From the NCBI RefSeq assembly GCF_001653335.1, contig NZ_CP015079.1, forward strand, positions 248,001 through 312,000: 64,000 nucleotides of DNA. Direction: 5' to 3'. Position 1 is the stretch's first letter, and each line of letters opens with the position of its first letter. The position numbers were made by a program, and so were the translations under genes. Source of the DNA: Nocardioides dokdonensis FR1436 (GTDB lineage Bacteria > Actinomycetota > Actinomycetes > Propionibacteriales > Nocardioidaceae). The notes under the pieces are model-generated. The model did no database searches. It was not told where the DNA came from and saw nothing but the letters and a program-made list of their open reading frames with translations. Positions 44,598 through 54,929 of this stretch are shown here, piece after piece.

Positions 44598-47026
44598 AGC
44601 TTCTCGACGGGGGCGTAGCGCAGCAGCAGGCGCTTGACGCCCTCGGAGCCGAAGTCGATGGACGCGACCGACTTGTCGCCGCCACCCTCGACGGACACGA
44701 CGGTGCCCATCCCGAAGGAGTCGTGCAGGACCCGGTCGCCCGGGTCGAGCGCCGGGATCTCGCGGGCCGGCTTCTTGGCCTTCGCCGCAGCGTCGGCACG
44801 AGCGGCGGCCGAGGAGAAGTTGCGGCGCCCCGCCGACGTGGGTGCGCCGGTGCTGCCGCGCTGGCCTCCCCACGACCCGCTCACGTCGGGCCGTGACCAG
44901 CTGGTCTGTGCGGCCTCGGTGCGCTTCCAGTCGATGAGGTCGACCGGCAGCTCGTCGATGAAGCGGGACGGCGGGTTGTGCGAGGGGGCGCCCCACGCGG
45001 AGCGCACCAGCGCCCGCGACAGGTGCAGGCGCTCGCGGGCGCGGGTGATGCCGACGTACGCGAGCCGGCGCTCCTCCTCGAGCTCGCTCTGGTCGCCCAG
45101 TGCCCGGGAGTGCGGGAAGACGCCGTCCTCGAGCCCGGTGAGGAAGACGACCGGGAACTCCAGGCCCTTGGCGGTGTGCAGCGTCATCAGCGTGACGACA
45201 CCGGTGTGCTCGGGGTCGTCGTCGGGGATCTGGTCGGTGTCGGCCACCAGCGCCACCCGCTCGAGGAAGTCACCGAGGCCCGGGGGCACCGGCTCGTCGG
45301 CGGGGTCGACGGAGGGTCCCGGCTGGGGGTCCTCCGTGAACTCGCGCGCGACCGCGACCAGCTCGGCGAGGTTCTCGAGCCGGGTCTCGTCCTGCGGGTC
45401 GTCGGACTCCTCCAGCGCGGTGAGGTAGCCGGACCGGGCCAGCACCGACTCGAGCACGACGTCGGGCCGCTCGCCGCCCTCCACCATCGAGGACAGCTCC
45501 TGGACCATGTGCACGAAGCCCCGGATGTTCGTCAGCGAGCGGGTCGCCAGCCCGGGGGCCTCCTCGGCCCGCAGCAGCGCCTCCCAGAACGTGGTCTCGT
45601 CACGCTCGGCCAGCGCGTTCACGCAGGCGACCGCGCGGTCGCCGATGCCGCGCTTGGGTGTGTTGAGGATGCGGCGCAGCGAGACCTGGTCGTCGGGGTT
45701 GGCCAGCATCCGCAGGTAGGCCAGGGCGTCCCGGACCTCACGGCGCTCGTAGAAGCGGACCCCGCCCACGACCTTGTAGGGCTGCCCGGTGCGGACGAAG
45801 ACCTCCTCGAGCACCCGCGACTGGGCGTTCGTCCGGTAGAAGATCGCCACGTCGCCGGCGCGCACGCCGGCGTCGGTGAGGGTGTCGATGCGCTCGGAGA
45901 TGAAACGGGCCTCGTCACGCTCGTCGTCGGCGACGTAGCCGACGATCCGCTCCCCCTCCCCCGCGTCCGACCACAACCGCTTGGGCTTGCGGCCGCGGTT
46001 GTTGCCGATGACCGCGTTCGCCGCGGTCAGGATCGTCTGGGTGGAGCGGTAGTTCTGCTCCAGCAGGATCGAGGTGGCGTCGGGGAAGTCCTGCTCGAAG
46101 TCGAGGATGTTGCGGATGTTGGCGCCACGGAACGCGTAGATCGACTGGTCGGCGTCGCCGACGACCATCAGCTCGGCCGGGGCGATCCGCTCGGCGCTCG
46201 CCCCCTCGTGCAACGGAGCCTCGGGCTGCTCGGCGCAGAGCTGGCCGATGAGCGCGTACTGCGCGTGGTTGGTGTCCTGGTACTCGTCGACCAGGACGTG
46301 GCGGAAGCGGCGCCGGTAGGTCTCCCGGACGTCCGGGAACTCCTGGAAGAGCCGGACCGTCGACATGATCAGGTCGTCGAAGTCGAGCGCGTTGGCCTGG
46401 CGCAGCCGGCGCTGGTAGAGCGAGTAGACCGAGGCGTAGGTCTCCTCGAGCTTGTTGCGGCTCTCGGCCGCGACCTGCTCGGGGTCGCGCAGCTCGTTCT
46501 TGTGGTCGGAGACCCAGTGCAGCATCGCGCCGGGCTGGTAGCGCTTGGGATCGAGGTCGAGGTCGTTGCAGACCAGCGTCATCAGCCGCTTCTGGTCGGC
46601 GGCGTCGTAGATCGAGAAGTTCGACTTCCAGCCCAGCTTGTCGGCCTCCTTGCGCAGGATGCGCACGCAGGCGGAGTGGAAGGTGGAGACCCACATGATC
46701 CGCGCGCGGCGCCCGACGAGGTCCTCGACGCGCTCCTTCATCTCGGCCGCGGCCTTGTTGGTGAAGGTGATGGCCAGCACCGAGCCGGGGTGCGCCCCGC
46801 GCTCGGAGATCAGCCAGGCGATCCGCCGGGTCAGCACCCGCGTCTTGCCCGATCCCGCCCCCGCCACGACCAGCAGCGGCGCGCCCTCGTGGACCACGGC
46901 GGCGCGCTGGGGGTCGTTGAGGCCCTCCAGCAGCGCTTCGCGCGAGGGGCCGCCACGACGGGTGGCTGACTCCTCGGAGGCGGGTCGCAGGTGCTCGAAT
47001 CCGGGCAGGGTGGTGGGCTCGCTCAT
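44594..47026 (-). CDS. pcrA: ATP-dependent DNA helicase PcrA/UvrD
   Basis: 810-aa superfamily 1A 3'-5' helicase in nucleotide-excision repair and recombination control. Q motif region GLNDPQRAAVVHEGAP, Walker A VAGAGSGKT (Gly/Lys at ~55-62), ITFTNKAAAEMKERV (Ia), LVDEYQDTNHAQYALI (II), GDADQSIYAFRGA (III), LEQNYRSTQTILTAAN (IV) and TLHTAKGLEFPVVFLTG (V). Gly/Ser-rich and basic C-terminal tail ends in a Tudor-like fold (DPGDRVLHDSFGMGTVVSVEGG). Convergent with the M23 gene, as in Streptomyces and Mycobacterium. Confidence 0.96.
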   Translation of the reverse strand: MSEPTTLPGFEHLRPASEESATRRGGPSREALLEGLNDPQRAAVVHEGAPLLVVAGAGSGKTRVLTRRIAWLISERGAHPGSVLAITFTNKAAAEMKERVEDLVGRRARIMWVSTFHSACVRILRKEADKLGWKSNFSIYDAADQKRLMTLVCNDLDLDPKRYQPGAMLHWVSDHKNELRDPEQVAAESRNKLEETYASVYSLYQRRLRQANALDFDDLIMSTVRLFQEFPDVRETYRRRFRHVLVDEYQDTNHAQYALIGQLCAEQPEAPLHEGASAERIAPAELMVVGDADQSIYAFRGANIRNILDFEQDFPDATSILLEQNYRSTQTILTAANAVIGNNRGRKPKRLWSDAGEGERIVGYVADDERDEARFISERIDTLTDAGVRAGDVAIFYRTNAQSRVLEEVFVRTGQPYKVVGGVRFYERREVRDALAYLRMLANPDDQVSLRRILNTPKRGIGDRAVACVNALAERDETTFWEALLRAEEAPGLATRSLTNIRGFVHMVQELSSMVEGGERPDVVLESVLARSGYLTALEESDDPQDETRLENLAELVAVAREFTEDPQPGPSVDPADEPVPPGLGDFLERVALVADTDQIPDDDPEHTGVVTLMTLHTAKGLEFPVVFLTGLEDGVFPHSRALGDQSELEEERRLAYVGITRARERLHLSRALVRSAWGAPSHNPPSRFIDELPVDLIDWKRTEAAQTSWSRPDVSGSWGGQRGSTGAPTSAGRRNFSSAAARADAAAKAKKPAREIPALDPGDRVLHDSFGMGTVVSVEGGGDKSVASIDFGSEGVKRLLLRYAPVEKL

Positions 47027-47074
47027 GCTGGCCTCAGCCTACGTGCGAGCACCCCCACCCCGCCCGGGCGGTCC

Positions 47075-49135
47075 TCAGAGCCCGGCGTCGTCCGCGCGGC
47101 GCAGGAACTCCAGGTGCCGCTCGTACTGGTCGAGCACGTCGTCGATGAGCTGGGTGTGGCTGTAGCCCATCACGTCGTACTCCTGACCGCCGTCGCGCAG
47201 GTGCACCTCGAGGCGGCAGTAGACGTCGTTGCCGCGCGGCGCCCAGCCGCCGTACGCCGGGATGGGCGCGGTGCGCCGCTGCACCTTGTAGTGGAACGCC
47301 AGGGCGGCTCCGACGTCGGCGACCAGCTCGACGGCCGGCTCCCCCGTCTCGTCGACGAGGGAGGCCACCTCGGCCGCCACCCCCTGCTCCCGCAGCTCGA
47401 CGGAGACCTCCTCCAGCGCCGGCACGACGACCGTGGCGACGAACTCCTCGACCCGGGCGCGGGTGGGGAACGTCATCACCCGTCGCATCCGCGACTGCCA
47501 CGGCACGTGGCGCCGCGGGTCGGCGGCCGAGCTGCGTCCCGACAGCGCGCCCGGGAGCGCGCTCCTGCGGCTGTCGGCCATGTGTCCCTCGAGCGAGAGC
47601 GCCTTGTAGAGCCCCCACATCACGGCGAGCATCACGAAGGCGAAGGGCAGCCCGACGATGACGGTGGCGTACTGCAGCGCGTAGATGCTGCCCGCGGCGA
47701 GGATCGCCAGGGTCAGCGCACCGGTGGTGACGGCCCAGAAGATCCGCAGGCCGGCCGACGAGTCGTCGTTGACGGAGCGCAGCCGCGAGGTCAGGTTGCC
47801 CATGACCAACGCGCCGGAGTCAGCGGACGTGACGTAGAACAGGAGCCCGACCAGGATCGCCAACGACGCGACGACCGGGAACGCGGGGTACTCCTGCAGG
47901 AGCGCCCACAGGCCCTCGGAGGGGTCGATCGCCTCGGCGGCCGCCTCGGCGAAGTCGGCGTTGCCGGTGCGGATCTCACCGATCGCGGCGTTGCCGAAGA
48001 TCGACACCCACATCAGGATGTAGCTGAACGGGATGATCATGGTGCCGGCGACGAACTGCTTGATGGTGCGCCCCCGCGAGATGCGGGCCAGGAAGAGCCC
48101 CACGAAGGCGGCCCAGGCGATCCACCAGGCCCAGAAGAACAGGGTCCAGAAGCTCATCCAGTCGCCGGTGTCCTCGTAGGCGAAGGTCTGCATCGTCATG
48201 TCCGGGAACAGCCGGGCGTAGTCGCCGACGTTGAGCACCAGCGCGTTGAGCAGGTACGCCGTGCGGCCGGTGACGAGCACGTAGACCGCGAGCAGGATCG
48301 CGAGCAGCACGTTGAGCTGGGAGATCCGCTTGATGCCCTTCTCGATGCCGCTGACGGCCGAGAAGGTGGCGATCGCGACCGCCAGCACGATCAGGGCGCT
48401 CTGGGTCGCGAGGCCCTGCGGGATCCCGAAGACCACGTTGAGCCCGACGTTGAGGCTGACGACGCCGATCCCCAGCGAGGTGGCCACGCCGAAGATGGTG
48501 CCGATCACCGCCGCGGTGTCGACGGCGTGCCCGATCGGTCCGTCGACCTTCTTGCCGATCAACGGGAAGAGCGCCGAGCGCACCGCGAGCGGGAGGTTCA
48601 TCCGGTAGGCGAAGTAGGCCAGCGCCATGCCCATCAGTGCGTACATGCCCCACCCGGAGATGCCGTAGTGGAACAGCGTCCACACGGTCGCCTCCCGGGC
48701 CGCCGTGACGGTCTCGGCCTGGGTGGAGGGCGGGGCGAGGTACTGCGTGACCGGCTCGTAGACGGCGAAGAACATCAGGTCGGTGCCGATGCCGGCCGCG
48801 AAGAGCATCGCCGCCCAGGCGCCCGTGGAGAACTCGGGCTTGCTGTGCTCGGGGCCGAGCCGGACCGAGCCGTAGCGCGAGAACCCGAGGTAGATCACGA
48901 ACAGCAGGACCATCGTCGTCAGGGCGATGTAGAACCAGCCGAACCAGGTCGACACCCAGCCGACCCAGCTCTCCATGGTGCTGAAGGCGTGGTCCGGCGC
49001 GACGACGCACCACAGCGTCATCGCCAGGGCGATCACCGCCGAGGGGACGAAGACCGGCAGGTTGATGCGGCTCGCGGGGACGTCCGCCGGGTCGGGGACG
49101 ACCCGCCCGGTGCTGCCCGTGGTGTCGGTGCTCAT
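47075..49135 (-). CDS. betT: BCCT-family choline/betaine transporter, BetT-like
   Basis: 686-aa membrane transporter with twelve spans and a ~160-residue cytoplasmic C-terminal domain like that of BetT, used for osmotic sensing in that protein. BCCT motifs: [14 protein letters not shown], the Trp-rich [33 protein letters not shown] segment, and [18 protein letters not shown]. Its ATG at 49135 overlaps the expected betA stop (ATGA at 49132). Last gene of betB-betA-betT. Choline is the likely substrate given the operon. Confidence 0.92.
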   Translation of the reverse strand: MSTDTTGSTGRVVPDPADVPASRINLPVFVPSAVIALAMTLWCVVAPDHAFSTMESWVGWVSTWFGWFYIALTTMVLLFVIYLGFSRYGSVRLGPEHSKPEFSTGAWAAMLFAAGIGTDLMFFAVYEPVTQYLAPPSTQAETVTAAREATVWTLFHYGISGWGMYALMGMALAYFAYRMNLPLAVRSALFPLIGKKVDGPIGHAVDTAAVIGTIFGVATSLGIGVVSLNVGLNVVFGIPQGLATQSALIVLAVAIATFSAVSGIEKGIKRISQLNVLLAILLAVYVLVTGRTAYLLNALVLNVGDYARLFPDMTMQTFAYEDTGDWMSFWTLFFWAWWIAWAAFVGLFLARISRGRTIKQFVAGTMIIPFSYILMWVSIFGNAAIGEIRTGNADFAEAAAEAIDPSEGLWALLQEYPAFPVVASLAILVGLLFYVTSADSGALVMGNLTSRLRSVNDDSSAGLRIFWAVTTGALTLAILAAGSIYALQYATVIVGLPFAFVMLAVMWGLYKALSLEGHMADSRRSALPGALSGRSSAADPRRHVPWQSRMRRVMTFPTRARVEEFVATVVVPALEEVSVELREQGVAAEVASLVDETGEPAVELVADVGAALAFHYKVQRRTAPIPAYGGWAPRGNDVYCRLEVHLRDGGQEYDVMGYSHTQLIDDVLDQYERHLEFLRRADDAGL

Positions 49136-50879
49136 CGCTGGCCCCCATGGTCCCGGCGGGCTGGTTGCTGCCCCGGACGGTGCCGGGCGCCGCGTCGTTG
49201 CGCGGGTCGCCCTCCGGGTAGAGCGGCATCCCGGCGCCGTGGCGGTACCACGGCACCTCGAGCGGGGCGAGCGGCTCGTTGCCCGCGATCAGGTCCGCGG
49301 CCTTCTCGGCCAGCATCATCACCGGCGCGTAGATGTTGCCGTTGGTGACGTAGGGCATCACCGAGGCGTCGACGACGCGCAGGCCGTCGATGCCGTGCAC
49401 CCGCATGGTGCTCGGGTCCACCACCGACATGTCGTCGGTGCCCATCTTGGCGGTGCACGAGGGGTGCAGCGCGGTCTCGGCGTCCTCGGCCACCCAGTCC
49501 AGGATCTCCTGGTCGGTGCTGACCCCCGGCCCCGGCGAGATCTCCCCGGCCGAGAAGGCCGAGAACGCCGGCTGCTCGAGGATGTCTCGAGCGGCGCGGA
49601 CCATCTCGATCCACTCCTGGCGGTCGCGCTCGGTCGAGAGGTAGTTGAACTGCAGCGCCGGGTGCTCGAGCGGGTCGCGGCTCTTGATCCTCAGCGAGCC
49701 CCGCACGTCGGAGTACATCGGCCCGATGTGGACCTGGTAGCCGTGCTCGGCGGCCGGCTTCGAGCCGTCGTACCGGATCGCGATCGGCAGGAAGTGGAAC
49801 ATCAGGTTGGGGTAGGCGACCTCGTCGTTGCTGCGGATGAAACCGCCTGCCTCGAAGTGGTTGGAGGCGCCGACGCCGCGCCGGCCGAAGAGCCACTCGG
49901 CGCCGATGCGCGGCTTGTGGCGGTGCTTGAGCCACGGCGCGATCGAGACCGGCTGCTTGGCGGCGTGCTGGATGTAGACCTCGAGGTGGTCCTGCATGTT
50001 CTCCCCGACGCCCGGCAGGTCGGCCACGACGTCGATGCCCAGGCCGCGCAGGTGCTCGGCGGGCCCGATCCCCGAGAGCTGGAGCAGCTGCGGGGAGTTG
50101 ATCGCGCCGCCGCAGAGGACCACCTCGCCGGCATCGACGCTGCGCTTCAAGCGACCCCCGCGCACGTAGTCGACGCCGGTGACGCGCGTGCCCTGCATCC
50201 GCAGCCCGGTGACCATCGCCAGGGTCTGCACGTCGAGGTTCTTGCGCTTCATCACGGGGTGCAGGTAGGCCTGGCTGGCGCTGAGCCGGCGGCCGCGGTG
50301 CACGTTGCGGTCGAACTTCGCGAAGCCCTCCTGCCGGTAGCCGTTGACGTCGTCAGTCAGCGGGTGCCCGGCCTGCTGGACCGCCTCGAAGAACGCTCCG
50401 AAGAGCGGAGAAGTGGCCGGGCCGCGCTCGAGCACCAGCGGCCCCGAGCCGCCGCGCCAGGCGTCGGCGCCCGCGGTGGTGGTCTCCATCCGCTTGAAGT
50501 AGGGCAGGCAGTGCGCGTAGTCCCACTGCTCCATGCCGGTGTCGGCGGCCCAGCGCTCGTAGTCGGAGGGGTTGCCGCGCTGGAAGATCATCCCGTTGAT
50601 CGAGGACGAGCCGCCCAGCACCTTGCCACGCGCGTGGTAGACCCGCCGCCCGCCCATGTGCGGCTCGGGCTCCGACTCGTACTTCCAGTCGTAGAGCCGG
50701 TTGCCGATCGGGTACGGCAGCGCCGCCGGCATGTGGATGAACGGGTCCAGCTTGGTGTCGTTGCGACCGGCCTCGAGGACCAGCACGCTGGTCGAGGGAT
50801 CCGCGGAGAGCCGGTTGGCCAGCGCGGAGCCGGCCGAGCCGCCCCCGACGATGACGTAGTCGTAGCGCTTGGTGCTCAC
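49132..50879 (-). CDS. betA: Choline dehydrogenase (GMC oxidoreductase); 3' end frame-disrupted
   Basis: Oxidises choline to betaine aldehyde. GTG start at 50879 overlaps the betB stop (GTGA). FAD-binding [24 protein letters not shown] signature [19 protein letters not shown], second signature [16 protein letters not shown] and active-site region [14 protein letters not shown] ... [19 protein letters not shown]. The protein should end near [10 protein letters not shown], but as given this frame has no stop there and stays open to 47976, across betT. With one more C in the C5 run at 49142-49146 it would end in GTMGGQR at the TGA overlapping the betT ATG (582 aa). The end coordinate given is that expected stop. 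Confidence 0.85.
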
Positions 50880-52396
50880 GCCTGGGTGTCCTCTCGCTCG
50901 TCCGAGAACCAACCCGCGCGCGCGGGCCGGGTGTTGTGCCAGATGTGCTTGGTCTCGCGGTACTCCTCGAGACCGGCGATCCCGAGCTCGCGCCCGGTGC
51001 CGCTCTGCTTGTAGCCGCCCCACTCCGCCTGGGCGACGTACGGGTGGTAGTCGTTGATCCAGATCGTGCCGTGGCGCAGCCGCGAGGCGACCCGCTCGGC
51101 GCGACCGGCGTCGCTGGTCCACACCGCCCCGGCCAGGCCGTAGACGGTGTCGTTGGCGATCGAGACCGCCGCCTCCTCACGGGCGTCGGCGTCCTCACCG
51201 GTGAAGCGCTCCACGGTCAGGACGGGGCCGAAGCTCTCCTCCTGCACGCACGACATGTCGGCCGAGCAGTCGTCGAGGATCGTGGGCAGGTAGTAGAACC
51301 CCTCCGCCAGCCCAGCGGCGTACCCCGCCCCCTCGGGCCGGCCGCCGCCGACGCGCAGCGTGGCGCCCTCCGCGATCCCGGCCGCGACGTAGGCCTCCAC
51401 CTTGTCGCGGTGCGCGGCGCTGATCAGCGGGCCGGTCTCGGCGTCGTCGTCGAAAGGACCGCCCAGACGGATCCGGCCGGCCCGGCGCACCAGCTCGTCG
51501 ACGACCTGGTCGTGGACGGTGTCCTCGACGACCAGGCGGGCGCCGGCGGAGCAGACCTGGCCCGAGTCCAGGAAGACGGCCGTGAGCGCGTTGTCGATCG
51601 CGGCGTCGAGGTCGGCGTCGGCGAAGATCACGTTGGGGTTCTTGCCGCCGAGCTCGAGCGCGACCTTCTTGACGGTCGGTGCCGCGGCGACCATCACCCG
51701 CCGGCCGGTGACGACACCACCGGTGAAGGAGACGAGGTCGACCTCGGGGGCCTCGGTGAGCGTCGGTCCGACGCGGTCGCCGGCGCCGAGCACCAGGTTG
51801 GCCACGCCGTCCGGGAGACCGGCGTCGCTCAGCGCGCCCATCAGCCAGATCGCCGTCGAGGGGGTCAGCTCGCTGGGCTTGAGGATGAAGGTGTTGCCCG
51901 CGGCCAGGCAGGGTGCGACCTTCCAGGAGGTCTGCAGCAGCGGGTAGTTCCACGGCGTGATGAGCGTGCACACGCCGATCGGCTCGTGCACGACCCGGCT
52001 GACCACGCCGGGCATGCCGGCGTCGACCACGCGGCCGGCCTCGCCCTGGGCCAGCGAGGCGAAGTGCCGGAACACCGACACGATGTCGTCGACGTCGATC
52101 TGCGACTCGACGAACCGCTTGCCGGTGTCGAGCGACTCCAGCCGCGCCACCTCGTCCTTGTCGGCCTCGAGGCGGTCGGCGAGCCGGTGCAGCAGCGCCG
52201 CCCGCTCCGGCGCCGGGGTGTGCGGCCAGGGGCCGTTGTCGAAGGCGCTGCGGGCGGCGACGACCGCAGCGACCGCGTCCTGCTCACCGCCCTCGGAGAC
52301 CGTGACGACGTGGTGCCCGTCGGCCGGGCAGTGGATGTCTCGGGTGGCACCGTCGGCGGCGTCGCGCCAGGTGCCATCGATGTAGAGGTGGGGCAT
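50876..52396 (-). CDS. betB: Betaine-aldehyde dehydrogenase
   Basis: 506-aa NAD(P)-dependent aldehyde dehydrogenase making glycine betaine. NAD region [33 protein letters not shown], catalytic Glu in [13 protein letters not shown], catalytic Cys in [11 protein letters not shown], and C-terminal [13 protein letters not shown] and [25 protein letters not shown] (the aminoaldehyde-type WGGYKQSG). First gene of the betB-betA-betT unit. No betI repressor gene is adjacent. Confidence 0.94.
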   Translation of the reverse strand: MPHLYIDGTWRDAADGATRDIHCPADGHHVVTVSEGGEQDAVAAVVAARSAFDNGPWPHTPAPERAALLHRLADRLEADKDEVARLESLDTGKRFVESQIDVDDIVSVFRHFASLAQGEAGRVVDAGMPGVVSRVVHEPIGVCTLITPWNYPLLQTSWKVAPCLAAGNTFILKPSELTPSTAIWLMGALSDAGLPDGVANLVLGAGDRVGPTLTEAPEVDLVSFTGGVVTGRRVMVAAAPTVKKVALELGGKNPNVIFADADLDAAIDNALTAVFLDSGQVCSAGARLVVEDTVHDQVVDELVRRAGRIRLGGPFDDDAETGPLISAAHRDKVEAYVAAGIAEGATLRVGGGRPEGAGYAAGLAEGFYYLPTILDDCSADMSCVQEESFGPVLTVERFTGEDADAREEAAVSIANDTVYGLAGAVWTSDAGRAERVASRLRHGTIWINDYHPYVAQAEWGGYKQSGTGRELGIAGLEEYRETKHIWHNTRPARAGWFSDEREDTQA

Positions 52397-52478
52397 GGGA
52401 CTCCTCGGGGGTTCGGCGTCTGAAGAGACCTACGACCGAACCGGAACCAGAGGTGTTACGTCAAGCGGGCCCCACCGC

Positions 52479-52835
52479 TCACACGTGCGCGGAGGACCAG
52501 AAGACCGCGACGGCGATGTTGACCACCGTGAGCCCCAGGATGCTTCCCCACACGGCCTGCGAGATCTGCTCCTTCTTCACGTTGGCCATGACGAGGCCGA
52601 GGATGACCAGGCCGACGACGAGCTTCACGGCGACCTTGGCGTGGTCGGGCGAGGTGTCGCCGGCCTCGAGGACGCCCACCAGGGCCAGGCCGGCGACGAA
52701 GGCGGTGCCGGCGCCGTCGCGCATCAACGAGTTCACGCGCTTGGGGCCGGGCCCGGCCTGGGTGAGCAGCCCGCCGAACAGGGCGGCGAAGCCGAGGATG
52801 TGCACGAACAGCAGGATCAGTCGAAGGGTGTCCAC
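52479..52835 (-). CDS. Small four-span membrane protein, unknown
   Basis: 118 aa from GTG 52835 (AGGA 8 nt upstream). Hydrophobic segments TLRLILLFVHILGFAALFGG, TAFVAGLALVGVLEA, VAVKLVVGLVILGLVMANV and VWGSILGLTVVNIAVAVFWSS. LFVHILGF with a conserved-looking His recalls small haem-type or copper-resistance (CopD-like) membrane proteins, but that is weak. Lies between betB and the two-component regulator. Confidence 0.78.
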   Translation of the reverse strand: MDTLRLILLFVHILGFAALFGGLLTQAGPGPKRVNSLMRDGAGTAFVAGLALVGVLEAGDTSPDHAKVAVKLVVGLVILGLVMANVKKEQISQAVWGSILGLTVVNIAVAVFWSSAHV

Positions 52836-52861
52836 GGCCGTGATCCTAGGGCGCGAGGCGC

Positions 52862-53521
52862 TCAGAGCAGACGGCGGTCCGAGGCCCATCGGGTCAGCTC
52901 GTGACGTGACGAGAGCTGCAGCTTGCGCAGCACGCTGGACATGTGGGTCTCCACCGTCTTGACGGAGATGAAGAGCTCGCCGGCCACCTCGCGGTAGGAG
53001 TAGCCGCGGGCGATCAGGCGCATCACCTCGCGCTCGCGCTCGGTGAGCCGGTCGAGGTCCTCGTCGACCGCGGCGACCTCGATGGTGCCGGCGAAGGCGT
53101 CCAGGACGAAGCCGGCGAGGCGCGGCGAGAAGACGGCGTCGCCCTCGGCCACGCGGCACACCGCGTCCACGAGCTCGGGGCCGGTGATCGTCTTGGTGAC
53201 GTAGCCGCGCGCACCGCCGCGGATGGTGCCGATCACGTCCTCGGCGGCGTCGCTCACCGAGAGGGCGAGGTAGCGGGTGGCGCCGGCGCGGTCGCGCCGC
53301 ATCACCTCCACCCCACCGCCGCCGGGCAGGTGCACGTCGAGCAGCACCACGTCGGGGGCGTGCTCGGCGACCACGGCCACCGCCTCGTCGGCGTCGGCGG
53401 CCTCGCCGACCACCTCGACCCGGCCCTGGCCCACCGCGGCCAGCTCGGCGCGCACGCCGGTGCGGAACATGGCGTGGTCGTCGACGACCACGACCCGGAC
53501 GAGTCCGACGGGGGTGCTCAT
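52862..53521 (-). CDS. LuxR-family (NarL-type) response regulator
   Basis: 219 aa. Receiver: VRVVVVDDHAMFRTGVRAEL (acidic pocket), phospho-acceptor Asp in VVLLDVHLPGGGG, and Lys of GYVTKTITG. C-terminal LuxR helix-turn-helix LTEREREVMRLIARGYSYREVAGELFISVKTVETHMSSVLRKL. ATG at 53521 overlaps the kinase stop (ATGA). Pairs with the histidine kinase upstream. Confidence 0.94.
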   Translation of the reverse strand: MSTPVGLVRVVVVDDHAMFRTGVRAELAAVGQGRVEVVGEAADADEAVAVVAEHAPDVVLLDVHLPGGGGVEVMRRDRAGATRYLALSVSDAAEDVIGTIRGGARGYVTKTITGPELVDAVCRVAEGDAVFSPRLAGFVLDAFAGTIEVAAVDEDLDRLTEREREVMRLIARGYSYREVAGELFISVKTVETHMSSVLRKLQLSSRHELTRWASDRRLL

Positions 53522-54807
53522 GGGTCCTCCTGGGGGGTGCGGGGCAGGTGCAGGCGCACCTCGGTGCCGGCGCCCGGCGTGGTGCGGACCTCGGCGGTAC
53601 CGCCGTGGCGCTGCATCCGGTCGATGATGCTGTGCCGCACCCCGTGCCGGTCCAGCGGCACCGCGGCGAGGTCGAAACCACCGCCCCGGTCGCGCACGAA
53701 GACCTCGACGGAGCGCTCGTCGACCTCGGCGTAGACGTCGACCCGGTCGACGCCGGCATGGCGCGCTGCGTTGCCCAGGGCCTCCCCCGCCGCCGCGACG
53801 ACCGGTCGCAGCGTGTCGTCGAGGACCGCGTCCCCGACCGTGACCACGTCGACGTGCACGTCGTGGGTGTCCTCGACCGCAGCGGCCGCGGCCCTCAGCG
53901 CCCCGCTGACGGTGCCGGCCGTGTCCCCGTCGCCCTCGAACAGCCAGGTGCGCAGCTCGCGCTCCTGGGCCCGGGCCAGCCGGGCCACCGCTGCGGCGTC
54001 GTCGGCGGAGCGCTGGATGAGCGCCAGGGTCTGCAGGACCGAGTCGTGCAGGTGGGCCGCGACGTCGGCGCGCTCCTGGCTGCGCACCCGCTCCTCGCGC
54101 TCCGCGGTCAGGTCGAAGGCCAGGCGGTAGACCCACGGGCCGACCACGACCGCGATCCCCACCACCCCGAGCAGGGCCGCCAGGAACAGGTCGCGCGCCA
54201 CGGTGCCAGCCCCGCCGAGCAGAGCCACGAGCACGACCGCCAGCGCGACCAGCAGGAGGCCCAGGACCACGCGGGCGTACGACGCCCAGCCCCCGGAGCC
54301 CAGGACGACCCGGAGCGGGGCGATCGAGCCCGTGGTGTCGAGCCAGCGCTCGCGCTGCGCCTCGTCCGCCTGGCGCCACAGCAGCGCGACGCCGACCAGG
54401 CCGATGACCACCGGCCACAGGAACGCGCCCCTGCCGAGGACGGCCTCGAGGCTCAGCAGCACCCCGAGGCCGAGCGCGGCGAGCGCGACCGCTGGGCCGA
54501 CGTCGCCGAGCCGACGGCGGCGGCGACCGGGTCGACGACCGCCGCGGCGGGCACCCTCCAGGCCCGGGGCCTCGCGCTCGAAGCGGGTGTCGGCCGGCAG
54601 CACCAGCCACAGCCCGGCGTACAGCGCCACCCCGAGCCCTCCGGCCGCCGCGGCGACCAGGAACCCGACCCGCACCCAGAGCACCGGGGCGCCCAGGTGG
54701 CGCGCCAGACCGGCGGCCACCCCACCGACCACGAGGTCCTGGGTGTCACGGAAGGCCTGGCGCGGCGCGGGGTGCACCGGGTCGCGGAGCTGCGGGGTCT
54801 GGGTCAT
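53518..54807 (-). CDS. PspC-domain sensor histidine kinase
   Basis: 429 aa from ATG 54807. N-terminal PspC domain ([45 protein letters not shown]), several further membrane spans, a HisKA_3-like dimerisation helix with phospho-His in ADVAAHLHDSVLQTLALIQRSAD, and an HATPase domain with EALGNAARHAG (N box), DRGGGFD and GVRHSIIDRMQRHGG. Likely senses membrane or cell-wall stress; the divergent PspC/LiaF-like gene supports this. Confidence 0.93.
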   Translation of the reverse strand: MTQTPQLRDPVHPAPRQAFRDTQDLVVGGVAAGLARHLGAPVLWVRVGFLVAAAAGGLGVALYAGLWLVLPADTRFEREAPGLEGARRGGRRPGRRRRRLGDVGPAVALAALGLGVLLSLEAVLGRGAFLWPVVIGLVGVALLWRQADEAQRERWLDTTGSIAPLRVVLGSGGWASYARVVLGLLLVALAVVLVALLGGAGTVARDLFLAALLGVVGIAVVVGPWVYRLAFDLTAEREERVRSQERADVAAHLHDSVLQTLALIQRSADDAAAVARLARAQERELRTWLFEGDGDTAGTVSGALRAAAAAVEDTHDVHVDVVTVGDAVLDDTLRPVVAAAGEALGNAARHAGVDRVDVYAEVDERSVEVFVRDRGGGFDLAAVPLDRHGVRHSIIDRMQRHGGTAEVRTTPGAGTEVRLHLPRTPQEDP

Positions 54808-54929
54808 GTCCCGACCATCGTCGCACCGCCTCGAGCACCCGACCATGAGGGAGACCCCCGGGATCCGCACCCCCAGGACCAGGGTGTTCCCCGATGGCGC
54901 CGGACCCCTCCTGCCGCCAGGCTCGACCC

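Noticed and set aside
44978-46969. Long plus-strand open frame opposite pcrA
   Set aside because: Antisense shadow of the helicase gene; repetitive Val/Gly/Asp composition.
47976-50879. A single ~967-residue BetA-containing protein running from betA through half of betT
   Set aside because: After the GMC domain the frame is Arg/His/Gly-rich nonsense and covers the well-conserved betT in another frame; a one-base frame disruption in betA explains it better.
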